Origin: Acidovorax sp. GBBC 1281
Lineage (GTDB): Bacteria > Pseudomonadota > Gammaproteobacteria > Burkholderiales > Burkholderiaceae_C
Reading direction: 5' to 3'
Length of the DNA stretch: 64,000 nucleotides
NCBI RefSeq assembly: GCF_028473645.1
Contig: NZ_CP097269.1
Span: 1,062,001-1,126,000 of the forward strand
Below, in pieces: positions 18,349 to 32,806 of the stretch. Within the stretch, counting starts at the first letter, position 1. Every line of letters begins with the position of its first letter. The position numbers were made by a program, and so were the translations under genes. The notes under the pieces were generated by a model that searched no databases, was not told the DNA's origin, and worked only from the letters and a program-made list of their open reading frames with translations.

Positions 18349-20190
18349 ATGAAGTCATTCATCAAAATCATTGCCCTATCGCTGGCTGCCACTCTGGTCG
18401 CTTGCGGTGGCGGCGGGGGGAGCGCTGGCACCACGCCCGGAGGAACGACTCCGGTCAGCACGGCAGCCTCTGTGGAAATCTTGACGTCTGCCACGGGCCT
18501 GGCGTCGGCCGACAAGACCGGCCTGACGTTGACCGCCGTGGTGAAGGACGCCGCCAACAACGCGCTGTCCGCACAGGCGGTGTCGTTCACGGCATCCAGC
18601 GGCACGCTCGCAAGCATCGTGGGCACCACGGCTGCAGACGGCAAGGCGACGGCGGTGCTGACCGCCGGCACGGACCGTTCCAACCGCAACATCGCCGTCA
18701 CGGTGAAGTCGGGATCGATCACGAAATCCATCACCATTCCGGTGACGGGTACCACGTTGACCGCATCGGGTTCGTCGTCGCTCCTGACCGGCGCCACGAC
18801 CAATTTCGCGGTGAGCGTGAAGGACAGCGGCGGTGCGGCCATTGCCGCCAGCACGGTGGCCGTCACGTCGTCCCTGGGCAATGCCATCACCATGGCCAGC
18901 ACTTCGACGGACGCCAATGGCGCCGTGACGTTCGCTTACGCGGCAACGCGCAGCGGTACGGACACCGTGACCATCCAGAGCGCCGGTGCACAGACGCAGA
19001 TTTCCATCAACGTCACCAGCGTGGATTTCGCGTTCTCGGCGCCCACGGCCAACACCGAAGTCGAGGTCAATACGGCGCGGACGGTCTCCGTGCGCTACGC
19101 ATCCGGCGGCGCTGGTGTGGCGGGCAAGGTCATCTCGTTCAGCACCACCCGCGGCTCGGTGTCTCCCAGCCAGGCGACGACCGATGCCAATGGCATTGCG
19201 TCTACGCAGGCTTCGGCCGCATCCGTGGGCGTGGCGACGATCAGCGCGGTGGTGGACAACGGTGCCGTGACCACGCTGCCGCTGAATTTCATCGCTTCGA
19301 CGCCAGCCTCGCTGGTGCTGCAGACGTCTTCCGCCGCTTTGCCCCCGAACGTGGCAGGCAGCTCAGCCAATCAGGTCCAGTTGCGCGCCACGGTGCGTGA
19401 TGCCGCCGGCAACGCCGTCAAGGGCAAGACCGTTTTCTTCACGGCAGTGCAGGACCTGAGCGGTGGCAGCATCAAGACGGGCTCCGCCGTCACGGATGCC
19501 AACGGCTTGGCGACGGACGTCTTCATCTCCGGCGCCACGTCCACGGCCGCCAACGGCGTGCAGATTCGTGCAACGGTCGCGAACACCAATGTGACGGCCA
19601 CGTCTTCGCTCACGATCAGCAGCCAGGCGCTCTTCATCACGATCGCAGCCAACAACACGGTTGAAAAGCTGAACACGACGTACCGCAAGACGTTCTCTGC
19701 TCAAGTGAACGATGCCAACGGCGCACCCGTGGCGAATCAAAATCTGACGCTTTCCTATTGGGTTCCTAACTATCTCAAAGGCTCGCCTTTGGTCTTTAAC
19801 GATGCGGCCTCTGCTTGGGGCTACAACCAAGCAGGCACTGTAATTTCTTGTCTTAACGAAGACGCGAATCGCAACGGTATTCTGGATGCGGGCGAAGATA
19901 CCAATGGCAATGGCCAACTCACGCCAGGTTTGCCTGGAGTGATTGCACCTGCATCGGTGACGACCGATGCGGCCGGCTCTGCCGAGTTCACGTTGACCTA
20001 CGGACAGCAGTACGCCTTTTGGGTGAATTTCGAACTGGCTGCTAAGGCTATCGTGTCCGGGACGGAATCCAGCTCCTTCTTTGCATTCGTGGCAGGGGCC
20101 GCAGTGTCTGACTTGACGGACAAAACGAGTCCGCCGGCTTCCGTTGTGAGCCCCTTCGGAAGAGCAACCAGTTGCAGCAACCCCAACTGA
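18349..20190 (+). CDS. Ig-like repeat lipoprotein with EF-hand-like insert
   Basis: Predicted lipoprotein of 613 residues (lipobox LVAC, Cys19, then a poly-Gly tether). It carries at least four invasin-type Ig-like repeats, marked by recurring T(D/A)ANG or TAADG turns near 95, 188, 279 and 383. Residues 502-527 read like paired calcium loops (EDANRNGILDAGED, then DTNGNGQLTPG). The stretch encoding residues 465-525 is visibly more AT-rich than its neighbours. It sits 13 bp after pilQ, and aroK starts inside its last codons. Function unknown: a surface adhesin or envelope structural role is likely by family. Its placement suggests co-expression with the pilus, which is inference. Confidence 0.8.
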   Translation: MKSFIKIIALSLAATLVACGGGGGSAGTTPGGTTPVSTAASVEILTSATGLASADKTGLTLTAVVKDAANNALSAQAVSFTASSGTLASIVGTTAADGKATAVLTAGTDRSNRNIAVTVKSGSITKSITIPVTGTTLTASGSSSLLTGATTNFAVSVKDSGGAAIAASTVAVTSSLGNAITMASTSTDANGAVTFAYAATRSGTDTVTIQSAGAQTQISINVTSVDFAFSAPTANTEVEVNTARTVSVRYASGGAGVAGKVISFSTTRGSVSPSQATTDANGIASTQASAASVGVATISAVVDNGAVTTLPLNFIASTPASLVLQTSSAALPPNVAGSSANQVQLRATVRDAAGNAVKGKTVFFTAVQDLSGGSIKTGSAVTDANGLATDVFISGATSTAANGVQIRATVANTNVTATSSLTISSQALFITIAANNTVEKLNTTYRKTFSAQVNDANGAPVANQNLTLSYWVPNYLKGSPLVFNDAASAWGYNQAGTVISCLNEDANRNGILDAGEDTNGNGQLTPGLPGVIAPASVTTDAAGSAEFTLTYGQQYAFWVNFELAAKAIVSGTESSSFFAFVAGAAVSDLTDKTSPPASVVSPFGRATSCSNPN

Positions 20191-20717
20191 GTCTCCACCT
20201 CATCGGCCTACCAGGCTCCGGGAAATCCACCGTCGGGCGTCAACTCGCCCGGCGGCTGGGGATTCCCTTCATCGATTCGGACCACGTGATCGAGCAGCGC
20301 ATCGGCTGCTCGATCCGTGGTTTTTTCGATCGTGAAGGGGAAGCCGCCTTTCGCGACATCGAAGAGCAGGTGATCGATGAGCTGACCGTGGGCCGAGGCG
20401 CGGGCCCGGCACATGTGCTGGCCACAGGCGGCGGCGCCGTGTTGCGTGCGCCCAACCGCGACCGCCTGAGGGCGCATGGCAAGGTGGTCTATCTCGACGC
20501 ATCGCCCGAAGACATCGTTCGCCATGTGCGGCACGACACCTCTCGTCCCCTGCTGCAGGGAGCGGACCCGCTGGGCCGGTTGAAGGATCTGCACCAGCAG
20601 CGGGATGCGCTGTACCGGGCCACGGCCCACTACGTGGTGTCCACGGGGCGGGGCAAGACCGTCGCTGCGTTGGTGAATCACATCGCGATGCAACTGGAAC
20701 TGGCCTCCGTCGGCTGA
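20172..20717 (+). CDS. aroK: shikimate kinase
   Basis: Phosphorylates shikimate in the chorismate pathway. The 181-residue product has the P-loop GLPGSGKST (12-20), the shikimate-binding DSDHVIE and [11 protein letters not shown] regions, and ATGGGAVLR. There is no ATG in a sensible place. A TTG at 20172 ([10 protein letters not shown]) overlaps the end of the Ig-like gene by 19 bases and gives a normal length. The pairing aroK-aroB after pilQ is the standard proteobacterial order, here split by the inserted lipoprotein gene. Confidence 0.9.
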   Translation: MQQPQLSLHLIGLPGSGKSTVGRQLARRLGIPFIDSDHVIEQRIGCSIRGFFDREGEAAFRDIEEQVIDELTVGRGAGPAHVLATGGGAVLRAPNRDRLRAHGKVVYLDASPEDIVRHVRHDTSRPLLQGADPLGRLKDLHQQRDALYRATAHYVVSTGRGKTVAALVNHIAMQLELASVG

Positions 20718-20947
20718 CGGCGGCGCTGCTTCCACGCTTGCTCACTGTCGTGCCGGTCATCACCGGTGCGGTGCTTCTTTTCGGCAACGCTGCGATCCGT
20801 CCGCTGGCCCCTGGCAGCGCTGGTACAGCGAGCCGCTCACCCATCTCTCCTCGAATGTCCGCATGCCTGGCAGCACGGTACGGATCGGACCTGTGCGTGC
20901 AGAGATCCGTCCGCATGGGAGCCCGGCGGCCCGCTAGACTCTCGACC

Positions 20948-22123
20948 ATGGATCACGACATGCCTCTGGCCCCCCAGGCTTCTCTTTCCCGCGCCGCCCA
21001 CCCATCCGCCGACGCGTTGCCGGGCGATCGCCCCGCGCAGGTGGACATCGCCCTGGGCGATCGCAGCTACCCCATCCTCATCGGCGAATCGTTGCTGGAC
21101 GACCCGGCCACCTACCAGGCCTTGCCGGCCGCCGCGTCGGCCCTGATCGTCACCAATTCGACCGTGGCACCGCTCTATGCGCAGCGGCTTGAGGCTGCGC
21201 TGACGGCGCGCTACCCACGGGTGCTGCAGGTCGTCCTGCCCGATGGCGAAGAACACAAGACCTGGCAGACGCTGAACCTCGTCTTCGATGCGCTGCTGGG
21301 CAACGGCTGCGACCGCAAGACCGTGCTGTTCGCCCTGGGCGGCGGCGTGGTGGGCGACATGACCGGGTTCGCCGCGGCCAGCTACATGCGCGGGGTGCCG
21401 TTCGTGCAGGCGCCCACCACGCTGCTGGCGCAGGTCGATTCGTCGGTGGGGGGCAAGACCGCCATCAACCACCCGCTGGGCAAGAACATGATCGGCGCCT
21501 TCTACCAGCCGCAGTTGGTGGTGTGCGATCTGGCCACGCTCGACACCCTGCCGCCCCGCGAGCTGAGCGCGGGGCTGGCGGAAGTCCTCAAATACGGACC
21601 GATCGCCGACATGGCGTTCCTCGACTGGCTCGAGACCGCGATGGATGCCCTGCGCGCCGGCGACCATGCCGCGCTGGCCCACGCCGTGCGGCGCAGTTGC
21701 GAGATCAAGGCCTTCGTGGTGGGCCAGGACGAGCGCGAGGCTGGCCTGCGCGCCATTCTCAACTTCGGCCATACGTTCGGCCATGCCATCGAGGCGGGCA
21801 TGGGCTACGGCGTCTGGCTGCATGGCGAAGGCGTGGCAGCGGGCATGGTGATGGCGGCCGAGCTGTCGTGCCGGCTGGGGCTGGTGGATGCGGCCTTCGT
21901 GCAGCGACTGCGCCAGCTGATCGAGCGTGCCGGGTTGCCCGTGCGCGGTCCGGTGATCGATGCGGCGGACAACGCGGGCCGCTATCTGGAACTGATGCGG
22001 GTGGACAAGAAATCCGAAGGGGGCGAGATCCGCTTCGTGGTGATCGACGGCCCCGGGCGTGCGGCGGTGCGTGCCGCGCCGGATGCGCTGGTGCGCGAGG
22101 TCATTGACGCCTGCTGTGCCTGA
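20948..22123 (+). CDS. aroB: 3-dehydroquinate synthase
   Basis: NAD-dependent, metal-dependent enzyme forming 3-dehydroquinate from DAHP, the second step of the shikimate pathway. Motifs include [37 protein letters not shown], the metal-site [11 protein letters not shown] and [12 protein letters not shown] 20948 gives 391 residues; an ATG at 20960 (MPLAPQ) is equally possible. The frame stays open to 20738, but that region shows no domain. About 230 bp separate it from aroK. Confidence 0.94.
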   Translation: MDHDMPLAPQASLSRAAHPSADALPGDRPAQVDIALGDRSYPILIGESLLDDPATYQALPAAASALIVTNSTVAPLYAQRLEAALTARYPRVLQVVLPDGEEHKTWQTLNLVFDALLGNGCDRKTVLFALGGGVVGDMTGFAAASYMRGVPFVQAPTTLLAQVDSSVGGKTAINHPLGKNMIGAFYQPQLVVCDLATLDTLPPRELSAGLAEVLKYGPIADMAFLDWLETAMDALRAGDHAALAHAVRRSCEIKAFVVGQDEREAGLRAILNFGHTFGHAIEAGMGYGVWLHGEGVAAGMVMAAELSCRLGLVDAAFVQRLRQLIERAGLPVRGPVIDAADNAGRYLELMRVDKKSEGGEIRFVVIDGPGRAAVRAAPDALVREVIDACCA

Positions 22124-22160
22124 TGGCTATTGTTTGAATAGCATGAAATTGAAGCCAAGC
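22124..22160. repeat. short AT-rich hairpin of the dispersed repeat type
   Basis: GGCTATT...GAATAGC hairpin between aroB and dgt, resembling the left part of the intergenic repeat family at 7719. It is degenerate, and the assignment is tentative. Confidence 0.4.
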
Positions 22161-22165
22161 GAGCG

Positions 22166-23350
22166 GTGAAAGCCCTTTTGATGCAGCCCCCTGGATTGGC
22201 GCCGTACGCCTGCGACCCGGCCGATACCCGGGGGCGCCGCCATCCTCAGTCGGCGGCGCCCACGCGCTCGGAGTACCAGCGCGACCGCGACCGCATCGTG
22301 CATTCCACCGCCTTTCGCCGGCTGGTCTACAAGACGCAGGTGTTCCTGAACCACGAGGGCGACCTGTTCCGCACGCGCTTGACGCACTCGCTCGAAGTGG
22401 CGCAACTGGGCCGTTCGATCGCCCGCTCGCTGCGCATCAACGAGGACCTGGTAGAGGCCATCTCGCTGGCACACGACCTGGGCCATACCCCGTTCGGCCA
22501 TGCCGGACAGGATGCCCTGCATGAATGCATGGCCGCGCACGGCGGCTTCGAGCACAACCTGCAGAGCCTGCGCGTGGTGGACGAACTGGAAGAGTGCTAT
22601 CCCGATTACAACGGCCTGAACCTCACGTTCGAAACGCGGGAGGGCATCCTCAAGCACTGCTCGCGCGCCAACGCCGAGCGCATGGAGGCGCTGGAGCCCG
22701 GCGGCATCGGCCAGCGCTTCCTGCAGCGCGGGCAGCCCAGCCTGGAGGCGCAACTGTGCAACCTGGCCGACGAGATCGCCTACAACGCCCACGACATCGA
22801 CGACGGCGTGCGCTCCGGCCTCATCACGCTGGCGCAACTGAGCGAGGTGCCGCTGTTCGAGCGCTACCGCGCCGAGGCCGAGCGCGACCACCCGCACCTG
22901 GCGGCGCCGGCGGGCCAGCGACGGCTTCTGAACGAAGCGATCCGGCGCATGCTCAGCGCGCAGGTGTATGACGTGATCGATGCGACCAACGCGGCCATCG
23001 CCCAGTCCGCGCCGGCGCGGGTGGACGATGTGCGCCGAGCACCGCCTTTGGTGGCGTTCAGCGCCGAGATGCGCGCGCAGTCGCAGGGGCTGAAGCGCTT
23101 TTTGTTCCAGAACCTGTACCGCCACCCTCAGGTGATGGAAACCACCGGACGGGCCCAGCAGGTGGTGCGCGATCTGTTCGCGGCCTACACGGACTCGCCC
23201 GAGGCGATGAAGCCGCGCTTCGCGGCGCTTGCCGCGGCCGGCGACGAGGTGCAGCGGATGCGCACGGTGGCGGACTTCATCGCCGGCATGACGGACCGCT
23301 TCGCGGTGCGTGAGCACGAGCGGCTCACCGGGCAGCGGCTGTTGTCCTGA
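22166..23350 (+). CDS. dgt: deoxyguanosinetriphosphate triphosphohydrolase-like protein
   Basis: HD-domain phosphohydrolase of 394 residues that removes triphosphate from dNTPs. The family signature is complete: RTRLTHSLEVAQ with His74 and AHDLGHTPFGHAG with the His-Asp pair at about 103-104. Further on are ADEIAYNAHDIDDG with the last metal Asp. The start shown is a GTG at 22166; the ATG five codons later (MQPPGLAP) is an alternative. The length matches the short type 2 dGTPase-like form found in betaproteobacteria. Confidence 0.9.
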   Translation: MKALLMQPPGLAPYACDPADTRGRRHPQSAAPTRSEYQRDRDRIVHSTAFRRLVYKTQVFLNHEGDLFRTRLTHSLEVAQLGRSIARSLRINEDLVEAISLAHDLGHTPFGHAGQDALHECMAAHGGFEHNLQSLRVVDELEECYPDYNGLNLTFETREGILKHCSRANAERMEALEPGGIGQRFLQRGQPSLEAQLCNLADEIAYNAHDIDDGVRSGLITLAQLSEVPLFERYRAEAERDHPHLAAPAGQRRLLNEAIRRMLSAQVYDVIDATNAAIAQSAPARVDDVRRAPPLVAFSAEMRAQSQGLKRFLFQNLYRHPQVMETTGRAQQVVRDLFAAYTDSPEAMKPRFAALAAAGDEVQRMRTVADFIAGMTDRFAVREHERLTGQRLLS

Positions 23351-23458
23351 TCGGTCCGGCGGCGCGGGCTGCCCGCTGCCGCGGTCTGGTGGCACGGCCC
23401 CACCGCAACGCCCACCCGCGCCCGGCCGATAAAATGGGCGCCCCCGAAGAAAGCCCCC

Positions 23459-24094
23459 ATGACCGAATTGCCCGCCGCCGCCCCGCACGCCTTTCCGCAC
23501 GACACCGTGAAAGAGGACATGGTGCGCTGGCTGGAGCGCGCGGTGATCGGCCTGAACCTGTGCCCCTTCGCCAAGGCGGTGCATGTGAAGGCGCAGATCC
23601 ACTACGTGGTGAGCGAGGCGACCGATGGCCGCGGCCTGCTGGAAGACCTGCAGCGCGAGCTGGAAGCGCTGGCCGAAATCTCCGCCGAGCGCCGCGACAC
23701 CACCTTGCTCATGGCGCCGGGCTGCATGGAGGATTTCCTGGACTTCAACGACTTCCTCGCGCTGGCCGACGATCTGGTCGAGGCCATGGACCTGGGCGGC
23801 ATCCTGCAGGTGGCCTCGTTCCACCCGCAGTTCCAGTTCGACGGCACCGACGTGGACGACGTCACCAACAGCACCAACCGCGCGCCCTATCCAACGCTGC
23901 ACCTGCTGCGCGAGGACAGCATCGACCGTGCGGTGGAGGCCTTCCCCGAGGCCGAGGCGATCTTCGAGCGCAACATCGAAGTGCTGGAAGAACTGGGCGC
24001 CGAAGGCTGGAAGGCACTGGACGTCGGCCCGCGCTGCCCGGTGGCCGGGCGTGCCACGCCGGCAGGCGCTGCCGGCACAGGGGAGGGCGCATGA
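23459..24094 (+). CDS. DUF1415 family protein
   Basis: Conserved protein of 211 residues of unknown biochemical function. Family features are the NLCPFAKAV motif near residues 33-41 and the FHPQFQFDG region. No signal peptide or membrane segment is seen, so it is likely cytoplasmic. Its stop overlaps the start of the methyltransferase gene (ATGA), suggesting a two-gene operon. Confidence 0.85.
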   Translation: MTELPAAAPHAFPHDTVKEDMVRWLERAVIGLNLCPFAKAVHVKAQIHYVVSEATDGRGLLEDLQRELEALAEISAERRDTTLLMAPGCMEDFLDFNDFLALADDLVEAMDLGGILQVASFHPQFQFDGTDVDDVTNSTNRAPYPTLHLLREDSIDRAVEAFPEAEAIFERNIEVLEELGAEGWKALDVGPRCPVAGRATPAGAAGTGEGA

Positions 24095-25044
24095 AGCGCG
24101 CCAAAGCTGCGGCCGGGCAGGGTGGCGCTTCTTCGTCATCGGCGGGGCGGGCCGCGCCGAAGCCCTCGCCTGAAGACCAGGTGCTGCAGGAGCTGCGGCC
24201 GGGCCAGTCCATCGAACTGCTCAAGGCGCTGCACATACTCACGCGGGAAGGGCGGCTCAACCAGGATTCGCGGCGCAAGCTCAAGCAGGTGTACCACCTG
24301 TTCCAGTTCATCGAACCGCTGCTGCAGGAGCTGTCGCAGGAAGGCCACGCGGCCACGCTGGCGGACCACGGGGCGGGCAAGTCGTATCTCGGCTTCATCC
24401 TTTACGACCTGTTCTTCAAAGCCCTGGGGCGAGGGCACATCTACGGCATCGAGACGCGGGCCGAGCTGGTGGAGCACTCGCGCGCCCTGGCCCAGCGGCT
24501 GGCATTCGAGCGCATGTCGTTTCTGAACCTGTCGGTGGCCGAATCCACCGATGCCGCGGCGCTACCGCAGCGCATCGACGTGGTGACGGCCCTGCACGCC
24601 TGCGACACGGCCACCGACGACGCCATCGCCTTCGGGCTGGCCAAGCAGGCGCGCGCGATGGTGCTGGTGCCCTGCTGCCAGGCCGAGGTGGCCGCGTGTC
24701 TGCGCCAGGGCAAGGCGCTGCAGCTGTCGCGCACGCCACTGGCCGAACTGTGGCGCCACCCGCTGCACACGCGCGAAATGGGCAGCCAGATCACCAATGT
24801 GCTGCGCTGCCTGCACCTGGAAGCCAGCGGCTACCAGGTGACGGTGACCGAGCTGGTGGGCTGGGAGCACAGCATGAAGAACGAGCTGATCGTGGCCCGC
24901 TACACCGGCCAGAAAAAGCGCAGCGCGGCCGAGCGGCTGCGGGCGATTTTGGCGGAGTTCGGGCTGGAGCAGACTTTGGCGGCGCGGTTCGGCCTGCCAC
25001 CAGAGGCGGACACGGCGCCCGGGGCGGTTCCGGCAACGGTTTGA
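24091..25044 (+). CDS. SAM-dependent methyltransferase (Methyltransf_32-like)
   Basis: Predicted methyltransferase of 317 residues. The motifs fit the METTL25/RRNAD-like group: a SAM loop reading ADHGAGKSYLGFIL, then ALHACDTATDDAI and VLVPCCQAEVAA, the HAC...TD and PCC signatures. ATG 24091 overlaps the DUF1415 stop. The first 30 residues are Ala/Ser-rich and probably disordered. Substrate unknown; an RNA substrate is a family-level guess. Confidence 0.8.
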   Translation: MKRAKAAAGQGGASSSSAGRAAPKPSPEDQVLQELRPGQSIELLKALHILTREGRLNQDSRRKLKQVYHLFQFIEPLLQELSQEGHAATLADHGAGKSYLGFILYDLFFKALGRGHIYGIETRAELVEHSRALAQRLAFERMSFLNLSVAESTDAAALPQRIDVVTALHACDTATDDAIAFGLAKQARAMVLVPCCQAEVAACLRQGKALQLSRTPLAELWRHPLHTREMGSQITNVLRCLHLEASGYQVTVTELVGWEHSMKNELIVARYTGQKKRSAAERLRAILAEFGLEQTLAARFGLPPEADTAPGAVPATV

Positions 25045-25106
25045 GGGTTTTTGGCCGCATGCCGGGGTTTTGCTTGCCTTCATTGCTATAAAAATAGTAG
25101 CAATCG
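25045..25106. repeat. dispersed intergenic repeat, second variant
   Basis: Starts GGGTTTTTGGCCGCATG, like the copy before hisH (GGTTTTTGGCTCCATGG), and ends in GCTATAAAAATAGTAGC, an AT-rich hairpin typical of intergenic repeats in Comamonadaceae. It directly follows the methyltransferase gene. Confidence 0.55.
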
Positions 25107-25124
25107 CGCCGACCGGGCGGCACA

Positions 25125-26000
25125 TGCGGAATCGGGGACGGATTCCCCCTACCATGGCGCTTGGCTCCACTTCGCGCGACCCCATGGCCCGACTGCCCCG
25201 CCTGACCCTTGCCGGCTACCCGCACCACGTGATCCAGCGTGGCAACAACCGCCAGGCCATCTTCGCCGACCGGCAGGACCACGAAACCATGCTGGCCCTG
25301 CTGACCGAGCAGGCTCGCCGCTGCGGCGTAGCCGTCCATGCCTACGTGCTCATGGGCAACCACTTCCACCTGCTGGCCACTCCCCAGACGGCCGACGGGC
25401 TGCCGCTGATGATGCAGGCCGTGGGGCGCAGCTACGTGCGCTATTTCAACAACCGCCACGCGCGCACCGGCACGCTGTGGGAGGGGCGCTACCGCTCCAC
25501 CGTGCTGCAGCCCGAGCGCTACCTGCTCGCGTGCATGGCCTACATGGATTTGAACCCGGTGCGCTCCGGCGCCACCGCGCAGGCGGTGGACTACCCCTGG
25601 TCCAGCCACGCCCATTGCCTGGGCCTGCGCAACGACCGGCTCATCACGCCGCATGCGTTGTTCTGGGCGCTGGGCAACACGCCCTTCGCCCGCGAGGCGG
25701 CCTACGCCGCGCTGGTGCAGGCGGGCGTCGGCCGGCTGCATCAGCAGGCGCTGACCGATTCCGCACTCACCGGCTGGGCTTTGGGAGACGCCGCGTTCGT
25801 GCAGGCGTTGCAACAGCAGACGGAGCGGCGGGTGATCAAGGGCAAGGCCGGCCGCCCGCCTGCCGTGCCGAAGCCCGTTCCCGAATAATTCCTTCAGGCC
25901 ACATGGCAGCAAGCTTCACTGCTCCTGAATTTGATGTGTCCCCAATAAAAATAAATGCGATCTATTCTCATTGATATTGTGAATCTGACCCCATTTAAAG
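25125..26000 (+). mobile_element. RAYT-type unit (REP-associated tyrosine transposase with flanks)
   Basis: The transposase gene is bracketed by sequence unlike its surroundings. The left flank has AATCGGGGACGGATTCCCC. The right flank (about 25925-26000) is AT-rich and on the minus strand reads GGGGTCAGATTCAC and then TTGGGGACACATC. GGGGAC/GGGGTCAGA ends of this kind are common beside Y1 transposase genes. Boundaries are approximate; no target duplication was identified. Confidence 0.6.
25184..25888 (+). CDS. REP-associated tyrosine transposase (Y1/IS200-like)
   Basis: Single-strand HUH endonuclease of 234 residues. The HUH motif is His60-Phe-His62 in MGNHFHLL, and the catalytic Tyr is probably 120 in MAYMDLNPVRSG. 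The N-terminal motif LAGYPHHVIQRGNNRQ is characteristic. The ATG at 25184 (MARLPRLTLAG) fits the family start. Such genes are usually single-copy and domesticated, maintaining or mobilising REP-like palindromes. It lies between the DUF1415/methyltransferase pair and gltB. Confidence 0.88.
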   Translation: MARLPRLTLAGYPHHVIQRGNNRQAIFADRQDHETMLALLTEQARRCGVAVHAYVLMGNHFHLLATPQTADGLPLMMQAVGRSYVRYFNNRHARTGTLWEGRYRSTVLQPERYLLACMAYMDLNPVRSGATAQAVDYPWSSHAHCLGLRNDRLITPHALFWALGNTPFAREAAYAALVQAGVGRLHQQALTDSALTGWALGDAAFVQALQQQTERRVIKGKAGRPPAVPKPVPE

Positions 26001-26068
26001 TGCTTGCCCGACCTTGCTGCGATGCACTAATCTTGCGCTCCCTGCGACCCATTTCCGAGGAGAGCGCC

Positions 26069-30823
<4,755 letters not shown>

Positions 30824-30873
30824 GGCCCGCCCGATCCACCCGCACCGCATTCAACGATTCAAGGACAGACATC

Positions 30874-32352
30874 ATGGGAAAGACCACCGGCTTCATGGAA
30901 TTCGAGCGCATCGAAGAGGGCTACAAGCCTGTCGGCGAGCGCCTGAAGCACTACAAGGAATTCGTCATCGGCCTGGATGACGCGCAGGCCAAGATCCAGG
31001 GCGCGCGCTGCATGGACTGCGGCACGCCGTTCTGCAACAACGGCTGCCCGGTCAACAACATCATTCCGGACTTCAACGACCTAGTGTACCAGCAGGACTG
31101 GAAGAGCGCCATCGCGGTGCTGCACAGCACCAACAACTTCCCCGAGTTCACCGGCCGCATCTGCCCCGCGCCCTGCGAAGCCGCCTGCGTGCTCAACGTG
31201 AACGACGACCCGGTGGGCATCAAGTCCATCGAGCACGCCATCATCGACCGCGCCTGGGCCGAGGGCTGGGTCAAGCCCCTGCCCCCGAAGCACAAGACCG
31301 GCAAAAAGGTCGCCGTGGTCGGCTCCGGCCCGGCCGGCATGGCGGCGACCCAGCAACTGGCGCGCGCAGGGCACGACGTGACCCTGTTCGAGAAGAACGA
31401 CCGCATCGGCGGCCTGCTGCGCTACGGCATTCCCGACTTCAAGATGGAGAAGTCGCACATCGACCGCCGTGCCGAGCAGATGGCCGCCGAGGGCGTCACC
31501 ATTCGCACCGGCGTGTTCATCGGCGCCGCCAAGGACGGCCTGGGCAAGGGCTCCAAGGTCACCAACTGGGCCAAGGAAACCATCACGCCCGAGCAACTGC
31601 AAAAGGACTTCGACGCCGTGCTGCTGACCGGCGGCGCCGAGCAGTCGCGCGACCTGCCCGTGCCGGGCCGCGACCTGGACGGCGTGCACTTCGCGATGGA
31701 GTTCCTGCCCCAGCAGAACAAGGTCAACGCGGGCGACAAGCTCAAGGGTCAGCTGCGCGCCGACGGCAAGCACGTCATCGTGATCGGCGGCGGCGACACC
31801 GGCAGCGACTGCGTGGGCACCAGCAACCGCCACGGCGCCGTGAGCGTCACGCAGTTCGAGCTGATGCCCCAGCCGCCCGAGATCGAGAACCGCTCCATGA
31901 CCTGGCCCTACTGGCCGATCAAGCTGCGCACCAGCTCCAGCCACGAGGAGGGCTGCGAGCGCGAGTTCGCCATCTCCACCAAGGAACTGCTGGGCGAGAA
32001 GGGCAAGGTCACCGGCCTCAAGACCGTCCGCGTCGAATGGAAGGAAGGCAAGATGGTCGAGGTGGCCGGCAGCGAGCAGGTCCTCAAGGCCGACCTCGTG
32101 CTGCTGGCCATGGGCTTCGTGAGCCCCGTCGCTCAGGTGCTGGACGCCTTCGGCGTGGACAAGGACGCCCGCGGCAACGCCAAGGCCACCACCGACTTCG
32201 ACGGCGGCTACGCCACCAACGTGCCCAAGGTGTTCGCCGCGGGCGACATGCGCCGGGGCCAGTCCCTGGTGGTGTGGGCCATCCGCGAAGGCCGCCAGGC
32301 CGCGCGCTCGGTGGACGAGTTCCTGATGGGGTACTCCGACTTGCCGCGCTGA
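30874..32352 (+). CDS. gltD: glutamate synthase [NADPH], small subunit
   Basis: Beta subunit of GOGAT, oxidising NADPH and feeding electrons to GltB. 492 residues. The N-terminal 4Fe-4S cysteines lie in [14 protein letters not shown] and CPAPCEAAC, the FAD-binding motif is [11 protein letters not shown], and the NADPH-binding motif is [13 protein letters not shown]. The C-terminal [16 protein letters not shown] is typical. Second gene of gltBD. Confidence 0.97.
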   Translation: MGKTTGFMEFERIEEGYKPVGERLKHYKEFVIGLDDAQAKIQGARCMDCGTPFCNNGCPVNNIIPDFNDLVYQQDWKSAIAVLHSTNNFPEFTGRICPAPCEAACVLNVNDDPVGIKSIEHAIIDRAWAEGWVKPLPPKHKTGKKVAVVGSGPAGMAATQQLARAGHDVTLFEKNDRIGGLLRYGIPDFKMEKSHIDRRAEQMAAEGVTIRTGVFIGAAKDGLGKGSKVTNWAKETITPEQLQKDFDAVLLTGGAEQSRDLPVPGRDLDGVHFAMEFLPQQNKVNAGDKLKGQLRADGKHVIVIGGGDTGSDCVGTSNRHGAVSVTQFELMPQPPEIENRSMTWPYWPIKLRTSSSHEEGCEREFAISTKELLGEKGKVTGLKTVRVEWKEGKMVEVAGSEQVLKADLVLLAMGFVSPVAQVLDAFGVDKDARGNAKATTDFDGGYATNVPKVFAAGDMRRGQSLVVWAIREGRQAARSVDEFLMGYSDLPR

Positions 32353-32396
32353 GGCTTGCCGCCGGCCCCATCGCAGGGCGGCGGCAGGGCGGGCAT

Positions 32397-32428
32397 AAAA
32401 AAAGCCCCTGCCGGATCGGCAGGGGCTT
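32397..32428 (-). terminator. rho-independent terminator between gltD and the stefin-like gene
   Basis: Stem AAGCCCCTGCC with its complement and a tiny loop. The A-tract at 32397-32403 reads as a seven-T tail on the minus strand, so it best terminates the convergent stefin-like gene. It may also end gltBD, although on the plus strand only two Ts follow. Confidence 0.8.
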
Positions 32429-32518
32429 CGGCATCGTCGCCTTGTTGGAAAGTACAGGGCCTTGCAGCCGTGGGCCGCGTGACCTGCCTTTCTTTTCTCC
32501 CTCTCTCCCTCTCCGTGT

Positions 32519-32797
32519 TCAGGGGGTGATCTCGATGATCTGCGTGATGTGTGGCTGGCCCTGGCCCGGCAGGGGTTGGTAGATGTGGAGCTTCACCACG
32601 CGAACGGGCGCATTGGGCACGACGTTCTGCGCTTGCGACAGGAACGAGTAATTGGTGCCCGCCACGACCTGGGTCGCGAAGGCGAATGGCGTGTACTTCG
32701 TGCCCACCAGGGTCACGGCTTCCGCGAAGACTTTTTTGGCTTCCGCGGTCAAATCGAAGTTGAAGCTGGTCCAGCCGCCTGCCAGATTGTTAGACAT
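32519..32797 (-). CDS. stefin/cystatin-like protein
   Basis: Small protein of 92 residues without a signal peptide. It matches the layout of type 1 cystatins (stefins): a Gly-Gly near the N-terminus (LAGGW), the hallmark QVxG loop as QVVAGTNY in mid-protein, and a C-terminal hairpin loop [15 protein letters not shown]. In eukaryotes these three segments form the wedge that plugs papain-like cysteine proteases. The start at 32797 (MSNNLAGGW) is preferred over an ATG three codons upstream because AAGAGG lies nine bases before it. It is a single-gene unit with its own terminator. Protease inhibition is inferred from motifs only. Confidence 0.75.
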   Translation of the reverse strand: MSNNLAGGWTSFNFDLTAEAKKVFAEAVTLVGTKYTPFAFATQVVAGTNYSFLSQAQNVVPNAPVRVVKLHIYQPLPGQGQPHITQIIEITP

Positions 32798-32806
32798 GTC
32801 GCGCAT

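Noticed and set aside
20738..20947. N-terminal extension of aroB
   Set aside because: The open frame adds 70 residues with no match to the family; the ATG at 20948 already gives a slightly long protein.
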